Shown piece by piece: positions 42,360 through 53,017 of a stretch of DNA of 64,000 nucleotides. The notes beneath the pieces are model-generated. The model made no database searches. It saw only the letters and a program-made list of their open reading frames with translations, and was not told the DNA's origin. Made by a program: the position numbers and the translations under genes. The stretch's first letter is position 1. Each line of letters begins with the position of its first letter. Origin of the DNA: Pontimicrobium sp. SW4 (GTDB lineage Bacteria > Bacteroidota > Bacteroidia > Flavobacteriales > Flavobacteriaceae); the NCBI RefSeq assembly GCF_039954625.1, contig NZ_CP157199.1, forward strand, positions 1,798,001 through 1,862,000, given 5' to 3'.

Positions 42360-43073
42360 ATGAAGCTAAAAAAGTCTATAAAAATTATTGTTGGTGTAGT
42401 GGTGTTTTTCACACTACCAACCCTACTCTTTTTAGGCTACGTTTATTTTAAATATAGCGAAGATGTGCCAGTTGGTATTGAAGGTGAAACTGCCGATGCC
42501 TTAGCCGATACTATGCTTGATGTTTTAGACTACGAAGCTTATAAAAAAACAGAATATATAGAATGGACGTATCAAAACAAGCGTCGCTACGAGTGGGATA
42601 AAGCTAATAACTTATGTACAGTTCGTTGGAAAGAGTATAAAGTAGATTTGCATCTTAATTACCCTGAGCGTAGTAAGGCCTATGTCCATAGTTTTAATAT
42701 TATTGGCGATCAAAAAGATGCATTGGTTACTACTGCCTTAAACTATTTTAATAATGATTCCTTTTGGATTGCTGCTCCATACAAAGTCTACGACGATGGT
42801 GTAAAACGTAGTGTTGTAAAAAGAGATGGTAAAGATGCATTGTTGGTGACTTACACACAAGGTGGCACGACTCCTGGAGATTCCTATTTATGGTCTTTTG
42901 ATGCAACTGGAAAACCTACAAAATTTAAAATGTGGACAGACCTCTTGCCTATGGACGGTTTGGAAGCTTCTTGGAGCGACTGGACAACAACCTCAACAGG
43001 TGCACAACTCCCAACTTTTCACAAAATACTTTTCTTTGGTTTTGAAATAAACCATATTAAAACGACAAGGTAA
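42360..43073 (+). CDS. Membrane-anchored protein of unknown function
   Basis: A 237-aa protein with one N-terminal membrane helix (about residues 7-30). The soluble domain is rich in W/Y and beta-strands (KTEYIEWTYQNKRRYEWDK, SYLWSFDATGKPTKFKMW, DGLEASWSDWTTTSTG). I recognise no named domain. The gene begins directly after the stop codon of the AlkD-like gene, so it is the last gene of that unit. It may be a small lipocalin-like or Lol-like carrier, but this is speculation. Confidence 0.7.
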   Translation: MKLKKSIKIIVGVVVFFTLPTLLFLGYVYFKYSEDVPVGIEGETADALADTMLDVLDYEAYKKTEYIEWTYQNKRRYEWDKANNLCTVRWKEYKVDLHLNYPERSKAYVHSFNIIGDQKDALVTTALNYFNNDSFWIAAPYKVYDDGVKRSVVKRDGKDALLVTYTQGGTTPGDSYLWSFDATGKPTKFKMWTDLLPMDGLEASWSDWTTTSTGAQLPTFHKILFFGFEINHIKTTR

Positions 43074-43119
43074 TATATTTAGATTCCTTTTATTATCTTG
43101 TACTATAAATCCTTCTATT

Positions 43120-45156
43120 TTGAACTCAAAATTATCCTTTATAATAATTTTATTGTTTTCACTCAATATTGCATCTCAAAATCAATCTTTTTATGAGACT
43201 TTAGGTAGCATTCAAGAATTAAGAAAGTTGTCGAGAAATGAAAGTTTAAACTCGAATGACAGAATAAATTATGCTAAACGTGCATTGTCTCTTTCAGAAA
43301 ACACAAAAGTTGACACAACCATTCTTAAGAGTAATAGGAATCTTGCTGCAGTTTATCTATATCTAGATCAATATGATGACTTTCAAAAAGTAAGTTTTAA
43401 AATTTTAAAATTGGCAAAAAAAGTTGGGGACTCAAAAGCTTTAGCTATTGCTTATAATAATTTAGGCTGGTATAATTATGTTAATTCTCAAAATGATAGT
43501 GCTTTTTTCTATTATAAAAAAGCAAAAAAATTATTTCATAATTTAAAAAATGAAAAACAAGAAGAAGGGTTCATTTTATTTAACATTGCAACTATTCAAA
43601 AAAAATATGCTGATTTTAGTAATAGTGAATATAGTGCTATAAAGTCTTTAGAATTAATAAAGACTCTTCCCGAAAATCAATATAACTTAGATACTTTATG
43701 GGGTATATATAACTTATTAGGCTTAATCAAAAAAAAACAAAAACAATATCAACAATCAAATGACTATTATAAAGAAGCGCTTTCTTTTTGTGATAAACTA
43801 TCGGATGATAGTGAATGTAAACTCTTTATCAATATAAATCTAGCAGAACTTTACAAAGAACAAAAGTTATTTAATAAATCTATTAAAATTTATAATAAAC
43901 TTCTAAATGATATTGTATTAATTAATGATCCAATAAATTACGCTACTATAATAAACAACTTAGCCTATGTAAAGTTTAAAGCAAAGCATAATGATAATGA
44001 TAAAATAATTACCCTATTTAATAAAGCATACAAAATTTGTGATAGTTTAAATTATAAGTATGAGAAAGCAGCTTCTGGAAACGATTTATCTGAATTCTAT
44101 TTATCCTTAGGACAGAAAGATTCATCTATAAAATATTTAGAGAGATCCTATGCTTTATCAAAAACTAATAAATATAATACAGAAGTACTAAGATCTTTGT
44201 ATCTCTTATCAAAATCAATTGAAGGAGAAAAAGGCAAACAATACTTATATGAATATATAACTCTTAGAGATAGTTTACTTAATGAAGAACACATCATGCA
44301 AAATAAGTTTGCGCGAATCGAATTCGAAACAGACGAAGTTGTTGCTGAAAATATAAAAATTGCTAAAGACCGTTCTGTACTCTTTATAATTGCTTGCTCC
44401 TTATTTATAGGTTCAATATTACTATATGTTATTTATTCACAACGCTTAAAAAACAAACAATTAGTTTTTGAAAGTACACAACAAAAAGCAAACGAAGATA
44501 TTTATTCCCTGATGCTTTCTCAACAATCGAAACTGGAAGAAGGGCGTATAAATGAACGTCAACGCATTTCGGAAGAACTTCACGATGGTATTTTGAGCAA
44601 ATTATTTGGAATTAGAGTAGGTATTGAGTTTTTATTAGTAAAAACTAAAATGAAAGATGCTTTAAAGAAAAGATTTAACGATTACATAAATGATATACAG
44701 TCCACCGAATTAGAAATACGTGATATCTCTCACGAATTAAAAGATGGGCTTGCTTCTCATAAAATTAATTTTAAAAACATTATTGAGCATTATTTAAAAA
44801 CTCAAAGTGAATTACATTCCCTACATTATAATCTAAATTCTGATCCAAATATCTCTTGGGATACAATTAATGACAATTTAAAAATGAACCTATATCGCAT
44901 AATACAAGAAACTCTTCAAAATACTATAAAGCATGCGAAAGCAAGTCATATTAATGTTAGTTTTAATCAAATAAACAAAAAGCTTGTGCTAGTAGTTAAA
45001 GATGATGGTATAGGTTATGATTCAAAAACAGCAACAAAAGGAATTGGGTTGAGTAATATAAAATCGAGAGTTCAAAACTTAGGAGGGGAATTTCAAATCG
45101 AATCTAACTCGACTAATGGAACTACTATTACTGCTGAAATTCCAATAATAAATTAA
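43120..45156 (+). CDS. TPR-containing sensor histidine kinase (HisKA_3/NarX type)
   Basis: A 678-aa protein. It has a signal peptide (SFIIILLFSLNIASQ), a periplasmic region of TPRs (about residues 55-400), one membrane helix (about 423-443, SVLFIIACSLFIGSILLYVIY), a coiled coil, then HisKA_3 with phospho-acceptor His in RISEELHDGILS and an HATPase domain (QETLQNTIKHAKA, GIGLSNIKSRVQNLGG). The start is a TTG. Such kinases normally pair with a LuxR-type regulator, but none is adjacent, so it is an orphan here. Confidence 0.88.
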   Translation: MNSKLSFIIILLFSLNIASQNQSFYETLGSIQELRKLSRNESLNSNDRINYAKRALSLSENTKVDTTILKSNRNLAAVYLYLDQYDDFQKVSFKILKLAKKVGDSKALAIAYNNLGWYNYVNSQNDSAFFYYKKAKKLFHNLKNEKQEEGFILFNIATIQKKYADFSNSEYSAIKSLELIKTLPENQYNLDTLWGIYNLLGLIKKKQKQYQQSNDYYKEALSFCDKLSDDSECKLFININLAELYKEQKLFNKSIKIYNKLLNDIVLINDPINYATIINNLAYVKFKAKHNDNDKIITLFNKAYKICDSLNYKYEKAASGNDLSEFYLSLGQKDSSIKYLERSYALSKTNKYNTEVLRSLYLLSKSIEGEKGKQYLYEYITLRDSLLNEEHIMQNKFARIEFETDEVVAENIKIAKDRSVLFIIACSLFIGSILLYVIYSQRLKNKQLVFESTQQKANEDIYSLMLSQQSKLEEGRINERQRISEELHDGILSKLFGIRVGIEFLLVKTKMKDALKKRFNDYINDIQSTELEIRDISHELKDGLASHKINFKNIIEHYLKTQSELHSLHYNLNSDPNISWDTINDNLKMNLYRIIQETLQNTIKHAKASHINVSFNQINKKLVLVVKDDGIGYDSKTATKGIGLSNIKSRVQNLGGEFQIESNSTNGTTITAEIPIIN

Positions 45157-45166
45157 CAAGCAATTA

Positions 45167-45700
45167 TTAATTACTTTTCTGTCCCGAAAATTGCTGCGTC
45201 TTTTGTTTAAACAACACATTAAACGTTGTCAAACTTCCATAGCATCTGGTAATATATTGCTGTAAATCGATTTTTTCTTGCTCGTCAAGGTTTTTGCTAG
45301 AGTTTATTTTTTGTTCCATAACTCTCAATCTATCACGAAGCATGACTATTTTATGAAAAAACGTGTCGATTGGCACTTCTTTACTCTGTAATGCCGTATC
45401 TCCAGGTTCCATAATAAGGTTGCCACCTTTCCATTTATCGGCAATTGGAACCACCTCACTTGCATCGCTCCACTTTTTTAGTATGTCTACCAAACTACTT
45501 TCTACATCAAACAAACTCACCGTATCTACATCATCAGTATTAGCACACTCAATCACTTCAAATTCGCTATCTAATTCTATGGTCTCTAAACCATTATCAA
45601 TAAAAGTTACCCAATAATGTCTTGATGTTACGTTGGTAACTACGCCTTTACCATAGTCAGGATGGTTAATTCTAGAGCCTATTCCTAATAATCTCATCAA
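45167..45700 (-). CDS. Conserved Bacteroidetes protein of unknown function
   Basis: A 177-aa soluble protein. The N-terminal 55 residues (GIGSRINHPDYGKGVVTNVTSRHYWVTFIDNGLETIEL) resemble a small beta-barrel of the kind found in CarD/Tudor-like domains. The rest is helical, with a coiled-coil-like segment (MLRDRLRVMEQKINSSKNLDEQEKI). I have seen this arrangement in flavobacterial genomes without assigned function. No operon partner. Confidence 0.7.
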   Translation of the reverse strand: MMRLLGIGSRINHPDYGKGVVTNVTSRHYWVTFIDNGLETIELDSEFEVIECANTDDVDTVSLFDVESSLVDILKKWSDASEVVPIADKWKGGNLIMEPGDTALQSKEVPIDTFFHKIVMLRDRLRVMEQKINSSKNLDEQEKIDLQQYITRCYGSLTTFNVLFKQKTQQFSGQKSN

Positions 45701-45712
45701 TAATCTTTTTTT

Positions 45713-45755
45713 ATTCCTGCAAGGTCACTAAGCTTATCGAAGTGAAGACAGGAAT
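45713..45755. repeat. Short inverted-repeat (REP-like) element
   Basis: ATTCCTGC at 45713-45720 and an inverted match ACAGGAAT at 45748-45755 flank CTAAGCTTATCGAAGTGAAG. The pattern resembles the dispersed palindromes with CAGGAATCTC found between flavobacterial genes. It sits upstream of the minus-strand gene, before lemA. Confidence 0.5.
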
Positions 45756-45913
45756 CTCATTAAACAATATCTTATACAAGTATATTAATATTTCTCGAAA
45801 TATCACCTTCTTAAAAGCTCAAAATAAAATTCAAACCACCATCAAAAACGCTTTAATGTTTCACTTTTATTCTCATTAAATTTCATATCTTTAATACTTA
45901 AAGTTTAATTACT

Positions 45914-46468
45914 ATGACAGTAACATACGCATTAATTGGTCTTGTAGTATTGGCAGCATTTTATGGTGTTGGAATTTACAACAGATTAGTAAAATTAAAA
46001 ACACTCGTAGCCGAGGCTTGGAGTGGAATAGACGTACAATTAAAAAAACGTTATGATTTAATTCCAAACTTAGTTGAAACCGTAAAAGGCTATGCAAGCC
46101 ATGAAAAGGAAACCTTTGAAAATGTCACTAAAGCTAGGAGTCAAGCACAAAATGCGACGACTGTTGAAGGACAACAAGCTGCAGAAAATCAATTAAATAA
46201 ATCGCTAATAAATCTATTTGCAGTAGCTGAACAATATCCTGAACTAAAAGCAAACGAAAATTTTTTAAGCTTGCAAAACGAATTGTCTGTTGTAGAATCT
46301 GACATTGAAAAATCAAGACGATACTATAATGGCACGACTCGCGATTATAACATTTTAATAGATTCGTTTCCTTCAAATATTATTGCTGGAATTACCAACT
46401 TCACCAAAGCAGTGTTTTTTGAAATAGATACTGATACAGAAAGACAAAACCCTCAAGTAAAATTTTAA
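45914..46468 (+). CDS. lemA: LemA family protein
   Basis: A 184-aa protein. An N-terminal membrane helix (about residues 4-20) is followed by the LemA helical domain (VAEAWSGIDVQLKKRYDLIPNLVETVKGYASHEKETFENV, YPELKANENFLSLQNELSVVESDIEKSRRYYNGTTRDYN). The function is not established. It is followed closely by a DUF2207 gene, a frequent pairing, suggesting a shared membrane role. Confidence 0.95.
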   Translation: MTVTYALIGLVVLAAFYGVGIYNRLVKLKTLVAEAWSGIDVQLKKRYDLIPNLVETVKGYASHEKETFENVTKARSQAQNATTVEGQQAAENQLNKSLINLFAVAEQYPELKANENFLSLQNELSVVESDIEKSRRYYNGTTRDYNILIDSFPSNIIAGITNFTKAVFFEIDTDTERQNPQVKF

Positions 46469-46472
46469 AGCG

Positions 46473-48206
46473 TTGAAACAACTCTTTTTTATTGTACTAT
46501 TAATTACGAACACTTTTTCTTTGTTTTCGCAAAGTGAACGAGTGCTTTCATTTCATTCAGACATTGAAGTAGACACCTCAAGTACAATTACCGTAAAAGA
46601 GTCTATTAAAATTTACGCTAGTGGCAGCATTTTTAAAAGAGGAATTACACGCACTATCCCAACTGTAAGTGTAGACAGCTCTGGCAAAAAAGTGAAGTTG
46701 AATTATAAAATACTATCTGTAGAAAGAGATGGCAAAGCTTCAAAATATCACACTGAAAAGGGAAGTGGTGACATTACCATTTATGTTGGAGAAAGTGATG
46801 TGTTTTTAAATGAAGGTGAATACGACTACACAATTACCTATCATATGAGTGGACAAATTCGCTTTTTTGACACTTATGATGAAATTTATTGGAATGTCAA
46901 TGGTTTTGATTGGGAGTTACCTTTTGGTCGAGTGTCCAGTAAAATAACATTACCTTTTGGTGGAAACATTATACAAAATGCATGTTATACAGGAACTTAC
47001 GGTAGTAGCAGTACTAACTGTAGTTCAAAAATACTCACTAATAATAGTATTTACTTTAATGCTGAAAATATAAGAGCTGGAGAAAACTTAACTATAGCAG
47101 TAGGATTTAATAAAGGTACTGTAAATCAACCTCCTCCGCCACCACCTCCAACATTTTTTCAAAAGTTTGGAGCGCTTATCCTAAGTGGACTTATAAGTTT
47201 AGTACTTTTATTTTATTACGGTTTTACTTGGTTAAAATTTGGTATTGACCCAGCAAAGCCAACGGTATTTCCACAATTTGAAGTTCCAGAAAATATGACA
47301 CCAGCTTCAGTTGGCATGTTAGATAAGTTCCGCTATCATGGCGATTTAATTACAGGCACTATTTTAAATTTAGCAGTAAAAGGATATCTTAAGATAGAAG
47401 AAGACACTCAAGATTATGTTTTTGGAATCTTTAAAAGCAAAACGTTTTTTATCCATAAAGTAAAAGAAGATACAGGTGCACTCAACGATGAAGAACGTGT
47501 GCTATTCTCAAAATTGTTTTCAAATACCTCTACGGTAACATTAGATGGAAAATACGACTCAAAAGTACAAAGTGCCGTTAGCGCCTTTAAATCATCATTA
47601 AGAAAGCAGCACCATGGTTTAATTTATCAAGGGTTCAATGCAAAATTTTGGATAGTTCCAATATTGACCATCATCGCTTATGTGTTTTTGTTTGTCTTTT
47701 TAGCGTCGCAATACTTCCAAGGTGAAAATGATGGAGTAATATTCGTTTTATTCTTGATTTTAAATATTGTATTCTTTTTGATTTACCAATATTTAATTAG
47801 AAAACCTGCTGTAGAAAAACTTAGGATTAAATCATTAATTGATGGCTTTAAAATGTACATGAGTGCAGCCGAAGAAAAACAAATCGCCCACTTTAATCCA
47901 CCAGATTTGACACCAGATATTTTTGAAAAACTGTTGCCTTATGCGGTTGTGTTGGGTGCAGAAGATGTTTGGGGAGACAAATTCCAAAACCTTATTGATA
48001 AATCGCTAATAGACCAAAACTATCAACCAACATGGTATACTGGAGGACGTATTGGCAACTTCTCAACCTTTAACCATACCTTAAATTCATCGTTATCTAA
48101 TTCCTTAAGCAAATCTGCAACGCCACCATCAAGCAGTGGTAGTGGTTCTGGAGGTGGTGGATTCTCTGGTGGCGGTGGTGGCGGTGGTGGAGGTGGTGGC
48201 TGGTAA
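46473..48206 (+). CDS. DUF2207 membrane protein with poly-glycine tail
   Basis: A 577-aa protein with a signal peptide (FFIVLLITNTFSLFSQ) and an N-terminal beta-rich extracytoplasmic DUF2207 domain (about residues 20-215). A proline run QPPPPPPP is followed by a membrane helix (about 230-250), a cytoplasmic part, two more helices (about 390-440), and a C-terminal tail of serine then glycine ending GGGGGGGGGGGW. The glycine-rich end is a hallmark of this family. Starts at a TTG directly after lemA. Confidence 0.9.
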   Translation: MKQLFFIVLLITNTFSLFSQSERVLSFHSDIEVDTSSTITVKESIKIYASGSIFKRGITRTIPTVSVDSSGKKVKLNYKILSVERDGKASKYHTEKGSGDITIYVGESDVFLNEGEYDYTITYHMSGQIRFFDTYDEIYWNVNGFDWELPFGRVSSKITLPFGGNIIQNACYTGTYGSSSTNCSSKILTNNSIYFNAENIRAGENLTIAVGFNKGTVNQPPPPPPPTFFQKFGALILSGLISLVLLFYYGFTWLKFGIDPAKPTVFPQFEVPENMTPASVGMLDKFRYHGDLITGTILNLAVKGYLKIEEDTQDYVFGIFKSKTFFIHKVKEDTGALNDEERVLFSKLFSNTSTVTLDGKYDSKVQSAVSAFKSSLRKQHHGLIYQGFNAKFWIVPILTIIAYVFLFVFLASQYFQGENDGVIFVLFLILNIVFFLIYQYLIRKPAVEKLRIKSLIDGFKMYMSAAEEKQIAHFNPPDLTPDIFEKLLPYAVVLGAEDVWGDKFQNLIDKSLIDQNYQPTWYTGGRIGNFSTFNHTLNSSLSNSLSKSATPPSSSGSGSGGGGFSGGGGGGGGGGGW

Positions 48207-48280
48207 CAGTACGACTTCTTATTTCAACTCCACAATCTTACAAAACTTAAGATATCGAATAATTTTTGTATCTTAATACT

Positions 48281-48421
48281 ATGAATATACCAGAAGAAGC
48301 ATTCGATATACTTGTCATAATTGGGATAATTGGTGCAGTATGGGCTTTTGCTGCTTACTTTACCAGAAACGGTAGAAACTTTAGAAGCAGTAGAAATAAA
48401 AAGGCTAGGAAGCAATTTTAA
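48281..48421 (+). CDS. Small single-helix membrane peptide (46 aa)
   Basis: ATG at 48281, stop at 48421. One hydrophobic helix (ILVIIGIIGAVWAFAAYF) is followed by a strongly basic tail with many Arg, Asn and Ser residues. The topology and ATG start support a real small membrane protein; no family is recognised. It lies 75 bp after the DUF2207 gene. Confidence 0.5.
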   Translation: MNIPEEAFDILVIIGIIGAVWAFAAYFTRNGRNFRSSRNKKARKQF

Positions 48422-48468
48422 TAATTGAACGTAATTAGCAATTTTACTATGTGCTTAAAATAGATGAT

Positions 48469-48846
48469 TTATGAAGGAAAAATTTGTTTCAAACAATTAC
48501 TTTGATCATCTAAAAACTCATTAATTTCTTCAATAAATATTTCTTTTTGTTCTTGTCGATTTATTGTTAGATGAATAACTATAGATTCTGGTTCTGGCTG
48601 AAGTCCAGTTGTAATGGTCCAAGTTAAAGCATTAGGGCATTCTAACAATGCAAAACGCAACCCTCCTCTAATCTCATTTCTAGTTAAAGTAAATTCACCC
48701 CAAATACTTCCAATACTAGCTTCAATTTTATTTTGAATACTAATAATAATTATTTCATTGCTCATCAATTCTAGATTTTCTAGAGTTAATAGCTCTTGTA
48801 TATCTTTATCTTGTGTCTTTTGTTTAATAATTCGGAAAAACTCCAT
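48469..48846 (-). CDS. Hypothetical protein (125 aa)
   Basis: A small soluble protein with mixed helix and strand and no membrane segment or signal. It contains GSIWGEFTLTRNEIRGGLRFALLECPNALTWTITTGLQ, a possible beta-sheet core. I do not recognise a family. It follows the acetyltransferase gene by 7 bp and is probably its operon partner. Confidence 0.65.
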   Translation of the reverse strand: MEFFRIIKQKTQDKDIQELLTLENLELMSNEIIIISIQNKIEASIGSIWGEFTLTRNEIRGGLRFALLECPNALTWTITTGLQPEPESIVIHLTINRQEQKEIFIEEINEFLDDQSNCLKQIFPS

Positions 48847-48853
48847 GTTAAAT

Positions 48854-49336
48854 TTATTTTTTTTGATTTCTATATTCCGATTCGAGCATTGACATAATTA
48901 TTAGGTTTTGGTATTCTCCATCTTTAAAAATACTATCTCTTAATATCCCTTCTTCTTTAAATCCTTCGGTTTGATATAAATATCGCGCTCTTTCATTAAC
49001 CTCCAATACATCCAACCAAAGACGGTGACATTGTAATTCACTAAAACAATAGTCTTTTATTTTTTTTAAGGTTTTTCTACCATAACCTTTTCCTTTTTTA
49101 GAAATAACAATACGTCTAAGTTCAATACTTTTATTAGCATTAGTTAATCCAGCTAAAATCACGTAACCAATAAGACTGCCATTAGCTTCTTTAAGCACAA
49201 AATGATTAATGTCATTATTACTAATTAAATCTAGATGTTCTTCTCTGCTATTTGGGAATACAAATGCCGAGTTATCACTATGAGTCTCCATAGCAATAAT
49301 TTGGTCTAGGTCTTCTATTTTGGTGTTAACTAACAA
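48854..49336 (-). CDS. GNAT-family N-acetyltransferase
   Basis: A 160-aa protein with the acetyl-CoA-binding core of the GNAT fold: LRRIVISKKGKGYGRKTLKKIKDY (Q/R-x-x-G-x-G/A-like loop KGKGYG) and LDVLEVNERARYLYQTEGFKEEG (RimJ/RimL-like late region). It may acetylate a small molecule or protein amine; the substrate cannot be told. First of two minus-strand genes. Confidence 0.9.
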   Translation of the reverse strand: MLVNTKIEDLDQIIAMETHSDNSAFVFPNSREEHLDLISNNDINHFVLKEANGSLIGYVILAGLTNANKSIELRRIVISKKGKGYGRKTLKKIKDYCFSELQCHRLWLDVLEVNERARYLYQTEGFKEEGILRDSIFKDGEYQNLIIMSMLESEYRNQKK

Positions 49337-49375
49337 AATCCAATAAGTATATTAATTTTTAGCTGACAAACTAAA

Positions 49376-49945
49376 TTATTTTAAATTCTTAGGAGGCAAC
49401 GGTGGAGGTGGTGGAACAAAACCATACTTGTCGCGTACCAACAAAGTTTTATCTACATAAGTTTTATATCGCGAAAGCCACCATTTATTTATCTCATCAT
49501 CACTAGTAATTACATCAGATTTTATAAAATTAATCACCTGATTTTCTACATCAATAACCACTTCAGACCTAATTACAAAATAATAATCACCTCGTGGATA
49601 TTCTTCATTATCCACTTTATCTAAAATATCAAATCCAGTAATAACCATGTTAAATTTATTTGGGGTATCCGTTAACAAAAAATAAGGTAAAGGTCTAGCA
49701 GATTCTATATTAAAACCATTACTTAGTGATATTTTCAATTTTTTTGCATCACTAGGACTTAGTTTAAGATATAATTCAGCATTATCTATATCTTTCTTTT
49801 CTAAATAATTAATGATAATATAAGAATTTGCTAGTATTTGCTTAAAATGCTCTTTAGTAATCTCCTGAGAATTTACTACAAAAACATGACAAAAAAAGAA
49901 GCTGAATAATAGATTTTTATTGCCAAAGAATCTCATAATACTCAT
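49376..49945 (-). CDS. Exported protein of unknown function
   Basis: A 189-aa protein with a signal peptide (NLLFSFFFCHVFVVNSQ). The mature part is mixed alpha/beta (IINYLEKKDIDNAELYLKLSPSDAKKL, RGDYYFVIRSEVVIDVENQVINFI) and ends in a proline-rich run FVPPPPPLPPKN. No domain recognised. A second ATG three codons in (49936) is an alternative start. It is divergent from uvrA. Confidence 0.7.
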   Translation of the reverse strand: MSIMRFFGNKNLLFSFFFCHVFVVNSQEITKEHFKQILANSYIIINYLEKKDIDNAELYLKLSPSDAKKLKISLSNGFNIESARPLPYFLLTDTPNKFNMVITGFDILDKVDNEEYPRGDYYFVIRSEVVIDVENQVINFIKSDVITSDDEINKWWLSRYKTYVDKTLLVRDKYGFVPPPPPLPPKNLK

Positions 49946-50130
49946 TTTTTAGTTATACAATACAAGTATATTATTTTTTTGAAGTTTTAGAAAATAAATA
50001 ATTGAAGCGTTTTTATATTTACTGTATACGAAAGGCGGTATTTTTTATACTAAAGTCTATACGTATATATACCCTCACTTATCAACAATTTCCTGTTAGT
50101 ATGTTACTTCCTATTTACCTATAAAATCTG

Positions 50131-50138
50131 TACCTTTG
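50131..50138 (+). promoter_or_regulatory. -7 element of the uvrA promoter
   Basis: TACCTTTG matches TAnnTTTG. It overlaps a TTG at 50136 that would otherwise look like the start of uvrA, and so argues for the ATG at 50154. Confidence 0.6.
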
Positions 50139-50153
50139 CAACTTTGCCAATTT

Positions 50154-52985
50154 ATGACCAATTTTAAAGACTATATAGATGTTCAAGGTGCTAGGGTTCA
50201 TAATCTAAAAAACATAGATGTGACTATCCCTAGAGAAAAACTTGTAGTAATTACAGGCTTATCTGGTAGTGGTAAATCGTCCTTAGCATTCGATACTATT
50301 TACGCCGAAGGACAACGACGCTACATTGAAACGTTTTCAGCCTATGCACGACAGTTTTTAGGTGGTTTAGAACGTCCTGATGTCGATAAAATTGATGGAC
50401 TTTCACCAGTTATTGCCATTGAGCAAAAAACAACTAGCAAATCACCTCGCTCTACTGTTGGTACGATTACCGAGATTTACGATTTTTTACGTCTACTATA
50501 TGCTCGTGCAAGTGATGCTTACAGCTATAGCACTGGCGAAAAAATGGTAAGCTATAATGACGAGCAAATCCAAGCCTTGATTATAGAGAGTTTTGCAGGC
50601 AAACGCATTAATATTTTAGCTCCTGTGATTCGTTCTAGAAAAGGACATTACCGCGAACTATTTGAGCAAATTGCCAAACAAGGTTTTGTAAAGGTACGAA
50701 CTGATGGAGAAATAAAAGACCTTGTAAAAGGCATGAAGCTGGATCGTTATAAAACGCACGATATAGAAATTGTGATTGACAGACTCAAAATTGATGAGAA
50801 TGTTGATAACGATAAGCGACTCACTGAAAGCATCAATACTGCCATGTATCATGGTGACAATGTGCTTATGGTAATTGATAACGACACCAACGAAGTTCGC
50901 TATTTTAGTAGAAACCTCATGTGTCCTTCATCTGGGATTTCATATCCAAATCCTGAGCCAAATAACTTCTCATTTAACTCTCCAAAAGGGGCTTGTAGCA
51001 AGTGTAATGGTATTGGAACCTTATACGAGGTAAATGAAGATAAAATTATTCCAGACCCAACCCTATCTATAAAAAATGGTGGATTAGCACCTCAAGGACC
51101 ACAAAAAAATTCTTGGATTTTCAAACAATTGGAAGCCATTGCGATGCGTTACGAATTTGATTTAGCAGATCCAATTAATAAAATTCCAAAAGACGCTATG
51201 CAAATGATTTTGTTTGGTGGTAACGAAAAATTTACCGTAGATAGCAAAACCTTAGGTGTTGCTCGTAATTACAGTATCGACTTTGAAGGAATAGCCAATT
51301 TTATAGAAAGTCAGTATAAAAATGCAGAGTCTACCTCTATTAAACGTTGGGCGAAAGACTATATGGATAAGGTGGTGTGCTCCGATTGTGGAGGCTCTCG
51401 TTTAAAGAAAGAATCGTTGTACTTTAAAGTTAATGGTAAAAACATTTCGGAATTAGCCAATTTGGATATTGTTGATTTAGCAGAATGGTTTGAGAATCTA
51501 GAAAACCATTTATCGGATAAGCAAAAAGCCATTTCAGAAGAAATAATCAAAGAAATTAGAGCGAGAGTTCAGTTTTTACTAGATGTTGGTCTCGATTATT
51601 TAACCATAGATAGAAGCTCAAAATCTCTTTCTGGTGGTGAAGCGCAACGAATTCGATTAGCAACACAAATTGGCTCGCAGCTCGTTGGCGTACTTTATAT
51701 TTTAGATGAACCAAGTATTGGCTTACACCAACGTGATAATGAAAAACTCATCAATTCGTTAATCTCTCTGAGAGATATTGGCAATTCTGTGATTGTGGTT
51801 GAACATGATAAAGACATGATAGAGCGCGCAGATCATGTGATAGATATTGGTCCTTTTGCAGGAAAACATGGAGGTGAAATTATTAGCGAAGGGACTCCTA
51901 AAGAGCTATTAACGCACCATACACTTACTGCAGATTATTTAAACGGAACCAAAGAGATAGAAATTCCAAAAAAACGACGCAAGGGCAACGGAAAAACAAT
52001 GAGTTTAACTGGTTGTACTGGAAATAATTTAAAAAATGTATCGGTAAAATTTCCGTTAGGAAAAATGATAGGTGTTACTGGTGTTTCTGGTAGCGGAAAG
52101 TCCACATTAATTAACGAAACGCTCTACCCTATTTTAAACAACTACTATTTTAATGGTGTAAAAACACCAATGCCTTATAGTAAGATTACTGGCTTAAAAC
52201 ATATCGATAAAGTGATTGATATTAATCAGTCGCCAATTGGTCGTACACCACGCAGTAATCCAGCCACTTACACAGGTGTTTTTAGTGAAATACGAAGCTT
52301 GTTTGCTAAAATTCCTGAAGCGATGATTCGTGGTTACAAACCTGGTCGTTTTAGCTTTAATGTCGCTGGTGGGCGCTGTGAAACCTGTAAAGGTGGTGGT
52401 TTGAGAGTCATTGAAATGAACTTTCTACCAGATGTATATGTAGAGTGCGAAACCTGCCAAGGAAAGCGTTTTAACCGTGAAACGTTGGAGATACGCTACA
52501 AAGGAAAATCAATTAGCGATGTGTTGAATATGACTATTGAAGAAGCTGTTCCGTTTTTTGAATTGATTCCGAAAATTCATAGAAAACTAAAAACCATTCA
52601 AGATGTTGGTCTTGGCTATATTTCTTTAGGACAACAAAGCACGACACTTTCTGGTGGTGAAGCACAACGTATTAAACTTGCAACCGAATTATCAAAAAAA
52701 GATACAGGAAACACCTTTTACATCCTTGATGAGCCGACTACTGGATTGCATTTTGAAGATATTCGAGTATTGATGTTAGTGCTTAATAAGTTAGTAGACA
52801 AAGGTAATACTGTGCTAATTATAGAACATAATATGGATGTTATTAAAACAGTTGACCATATTATAGATATTGGCTACGAAGGTGGTAAAGGTGGTGGACA
52901 AATTATTGTAGAAGGCACTCCTGAACACGTCGCAAAACACCCAAAGAGCTACACAGCTCAGTTCCTTAAAAAAGAACTAAATTAG
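50154..52985 (+). CDS. uvrA: UvrABC excision repair subunit A
   Basis: From the ATG at 50154 the protein is 943 aa, the normal UvrA length. It recognises DNA lesions and loads UvrB. It has two ABC ATPase modules: Walker [10 protein letters not shown] (near residue 35) and GVSGSGKST (near 645), with signature LSGGEAQRI twice. The zinc modules CxxC...CxxC are visible ([15 protein letters not shown]...CSKCNG and CETCKGGG...CETCQG). An upstream TTG (50136) is rejected because it lies in the promoter. Confidence 0.97.
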   Translation: MTNFKDYIDVQGARVHNLKNIDVTIPREKLVVITGLSGSGKSSLAFDTIYAEGQRRYIETFSAYARQFLGGLERPDVDKIDGLSPVIAIEQKTTSKSPRSTVGTITEIYDFLRLLYARASDAYSYSTGEKMVSYNDEQIQALIIESFAGKRINILAPVIRSRKGHYRELFEQIAKQGFVKVRTDGEIKDLVKGMKLDRYKTHDIEIVIDRLKIDENVDNDKRLTESINTAMYHGDNVLMVIDNDTNEVRYFSRNLMCPSSGISYPNPEPNNFSFNSPKGACSKCNGIGTLYEVNEDKIIPDPTLSIKNGGLAPQGPQKNSWIFKQLEAIAMRYEFDLADPINKIPKDAMQMILFGGNEKFTVDSKTLGVARNYSIDFEGIANFIESQYKNAESTSIKRWAKDYMDKVVCSDCGGSRLKKESLYFKVNGKNISELANLDIVDLAEWFENLENHLSDKQKAISEEIIKEIRARVQFLLDVGLDYLTIDRSSKSLSGGEAQRIRLATQIGSQLVGVLYILDEPSIGLHQRDNEKLINSLISLRDIGNSVIVVEHDKDMIERADHVIDIGPFAGKHGGEIISEGTPKELLTHHTLTADYLNGTKEIEIPKKRRKGNGKTMSLTGCTGNNLKNVSVKFPLGKMIGVTGVSGSGKSTLINETLYPILNNYYFNGVKTPMPYSKITGLKHIDKVIDINQSPIGRTPRSNPATYTGVFSEIRSLFAKIPEAMIRGYKPGRFSFNVAGGRCETCKGGGLRVIEMNFLPDVYVECETCQGKRFNRETLEIRYKGKSISDVLNMTIEEAVPFFELIPKIHRKLKTIQDVGLGYISLGQQSTTLSGGEAQRIKLATELSKKDTGNTFYILDEPTTGLHFEDIRVLMLVLNKLVDKGNTVLIIEHNMDVIKTVDHIIDIGYEGGKGGGQIIVEGTPEHVAKHPKSYTAQFLKKELN

Positions 52986-53017
52986 CGTTTGGAATAAAAT
53001 AAAACTGAAAAGAACAG

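Noticed and set aside
50136..50153. UvrA N-terminal extension from a TTG
   Set aside because: The TTG is part of TACCTTTG, the promoter -7 element.
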